Origin: Sphingomonas changbaiensis NBRC 104936
GTDB taxonomy: Bacteria; Pseudomonadota; Alphaproteobacteria; Sphingomonadales; Sphingomonadaceae
Assembly: GCF_000974765.1 (NCBI RefSeq)
Contig: NZ_BBWU01000019.1
Span: 1 to 64,000 of the forward strand
Direction: 5' to 3'
Length of the DNA stretch: 64,000 bases
The position numbers and the translations under genes were made by a program. Every line of letters begins with the position of its first letter. Position 1 is the first letter of the stretch. Below, piece by piece: positions 62,535 to 64,000 of the stretch. A model generated the notes under the pieces. It searched no databases. It saw only the letters and a program-made list of their open reading frames with translations, and was not told the origin of the DNA.

Positions 62535-64000
62535 TGGCGACAATCGCTGACGACCTGAGGCCGCTCCATCATCCCAAGAGCTGGATCGGCAAATATGTCT
62601 GGAGCCAGGACCACAAGGTCATCGCGCTCCAATATGCCGGGACCGCGATCAGCGTCGGCATCATCGCGCTGGTGCTGTCGTTCATGATGCGGCTGCAGCT
62701 GGGCTTTCCCGGCCGCTTTCACTTCATCCAGCCTGAGAACTACCTGCAGTTCGTCACGCTGCACGGCATGATCATGGTCGTGTACCTGCTGACCGCCCTG
62801 CTGCTGGGCGGGTTCGGCAATTACCTGATCCCGCTGATGGTGGGCGCCAGGGACATGGTGTTCCCGTTCGTCAACATGCTCAGCTACTGGTTCTACCTGC
62901 TCTCAGTGATCGTGCTCTTGTCGAGCATCTTCGTGCCCGGCGGCCCGACCGGCGGCGGCTGGACGCTCTATCCGCCGCAGACGATCACCGGCGGCACGCC
63001 TGGATCGAACTGGGGCATCATTCTGATGATGGTGTCGCTCGCGATTTTTATCGCAGCGTTCACGATGGGCGGCCTCAATTATGTGACGACGGTGCTGCAA
63101 GCGCGCACCAAGGGCATGACCTTGATGCGGATGCCCTGCTCCGTCTGGGGCATCTTCGTCGCCTCGATCATGGGCCTGCTCGCCTTTCCGGCGCTGTTCG
63201 TGGCGGCGGTGATGACGATCCTCGACGCGGTCGCCGGCACGAGCTTCTTCGTGCCGCAGATCGTCTCGATGGGAAAGCTGACGCAGCATGTCGGCGGATC
63301 GCCGATCCTGTACCAGCACCTGTTCTGGTTCTTCGGCCACCCGGAAGTGTACATCGTCGCGCTGCCGGCGTTCGGCATCGTCTCGGACCTGATCTCCGTC
63401 CACGCGCGCAAGAACATTTTTGGCTACCGGATGATGGTCTGGGCGATCATCATTATCGGCGCGCTGAGCTTCTTCGTCTGGGCGCACCACATGTACGTCT
63501 CGGGCATGAACCCCTATTTCGGGTTCTTCTTCGCGACATCGACGCTGATCATCGCGATCCCGACCGCGATCAAGGTCTACAACTGGCTGCTGACGCTCTG
63601 GCGCGGCGACATCCATCTGCGCGTGCCGATGCTGTTCGCGATCGCCTTCCTGTTCACCTTCATCCATGGGGGGCTGTCCGGGCTGTTCCTCGGCAACGTC
63701 AGCGTCGACGTGCCGCTGTCCGACACGTTCTTTGTCGTCGGTCATTTCCACATGGTGATGGGTGTGTCGCCGATTCTCGTGATCTTCGGTGCGATCTATC
63801 ATTGGTATCCGAAGATCACGGGCAGGATGTGGAACGAGACGCTCGCCCGCGCGCATTTCTGGGTCACGTTCCTGGGCGCCTACGCGATCTTCATGCCGAT
63901 GCACTATATCGGCATTCTGGGCGTGCCGCGGCGCTATTATGCGCTGGGAGAGACGGCGTTCATCCCACCCTCCGTTCACTATGTGAATATGGGCATCACG
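62534..64000 (+). CDS. ctaD: Cytochrome c oxidase subunit I, 3' end outside the window
   Basis: 489 codons are present and the frame is still open at the window edge. Heme ligands His77 (TLHGMIMVVY) and His406, high-spin heme ligand His404 (VVGHFHMVMG), and CuB ligands His269, His318 and His319 (FFGHPEVYI, WAHHMYVSG) are all present. The His269-Tyr273 pair and Glu271 mark the A1 type. The D-channel aspartate is in GARDMVFPFVNM. Terminal oxidase core that reduces oxygen and pumps protons. Coupled to ctaC by the TGATG overlap. Confidence 0.96.
   Translation, partial: MATIADDLRPLHHPKSWIGKYVWSQDHKVIALQYAGTAISVGIIALVLSFMMRLQLGFPGRFHFIQPENYLQFVTLHGMIMVVYLLTALLLGGFGNYLIPLMVGARDMVFPFVNMLSYWFYLLSVIVLLSSIFVPGGPTGGGWTLYPPQTITGGTPGSNWGIILMMVSLAIFIAAFTMGGLNYVTTVLQARTKGMTLMRMPCSVWGIFVASIMGLLAFPALFVAAVMTILDAVAGTSFFVPQIVSMGKLTQHVGGSPILYQHLFWFFGHPEVYIVALPAFGIVSDLISVHARKNIFGYRMMVWAIIIIGALSFFVWAHHMYVSGMNPYFGFFFATSTLIIAIPTAIKVYNWLLTLWRGDIHLRVPMLFAIAFLFTFIHGGLSGLFLGNVSVDVPLSDTFFVVGHFHMVMGVSPILVIFGAIYHWYPKITGRMWNETLARAHFWVTFLGAYAIFMPMHYIGILGVPRRYYALGETAFIPPSVHYVNMGIT

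Noticed and set aside
62903-63979. 358-codon minus-strand open frame at the right end
   Set aside because: Antisense to ctaD, whose heme and copper ligands are all present on the plus strand.

Overview
The window reads as chromosomal DNA of a sphingomonad (Alphaproteobacteria, Sphingomonadaceae type). The support is high G+C coding with few gaps, a PEP-CTERM protein ending in the PEPATWALMIAG/polyarginine signature, a fused-subunit branched-chain-type 2-oxoacid dehydrogenase E1, many start/stop overlaps (ATGA, TGATG), and palindromic repeats of the kind scattered through sphingomonad genomes. No tRNA, rRNA, CRISPR array, insertion sequence or integrase was seen.

Region 1 (0-9.4 kb): uvrC (DNA repair, minus strand). 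A plus-strand trio follows: a short-chain dehydrogenase, a type III CoA-transferase resembling mesaconyl-CoA C1:C4 transferase, and an acyl-CoA dehydrogenase with the long N-terminal extension of (2S)-methylsuccinyl-CoA dehydrogenase. Next come a small DksA/TraR zinc-finger protein converging on a PEP-CTERM protein, then a minus-strand crotonase / acyl-CoA dehydrogenase / half-length acyl-CoA dehydrogenase operon. Region 2 (9.4-18.2 kb): a small secreted protein, PEP carboxylase, a membrane PQQ glucose-type dehydrogenase, a CHASE-type hybrid histidine kinase and an acetylpolyamine-amidohydrolase-like deacetylase.

Region 3 (18.3-35.6 kb): a catabolic block. Aromatic aminotransferase, fused E1 and E2 of a 2-oxoacid dehydrogenase lie divergent from an Lrp-type regulator. 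The phenylacetate degradation cluster follows: minus strand paaG-paaZ-hydrolase-P450-paaK, and plus strand paaI-thiolase-paaABCDE ended by a TetR regulator. Together these could take phenylalanine through phenylpyruvate to phenylacetyl-CoA and on to acetyl-CoA plus succinyl-CoA. paaF, paaH and the E3 subunit are not in the window. Two genes here (E2 and paaD) contain large in-frame palindromic repeats.

Region 4 (35.7-46.8 kb): a surface-polysaccharide accessory locus. A secreted beta-helix protein and two GT2 glycosyltransferases (minus) diverge from a plus-strand operon: acyl carrier protein, FkbH-type glyceryl-ACP synthase, SAM methyltransferase, MBOAT acyltransferase, SGNH-like membrane-anchored partner, VOC protein and Wzy/O-antigen-ligase-like protein. 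I read it as a machine that builds a glyceryl-type group on an ACP and transfers it onto an exported glycan. This is the most novel system in the window. The ACP gene is about 47% G+C by direct count, against about two thirds in a sampled stretch of the next gene.

Region 5 (46.9-64 kb): an S10 carboxypeptidase-like protein, a small membrane protein, an M13 metallopeptidase, an MFS transporter, an amidohydrolase, a GMC oxidoreductase, a tripartite efflux operon (HlyD / DHA2 / NodT-type outer-membrane factor) divergent from a LysR regulator, and cytochrome c oxidase subunits II and I. The subunit I gene is open at the right edge.
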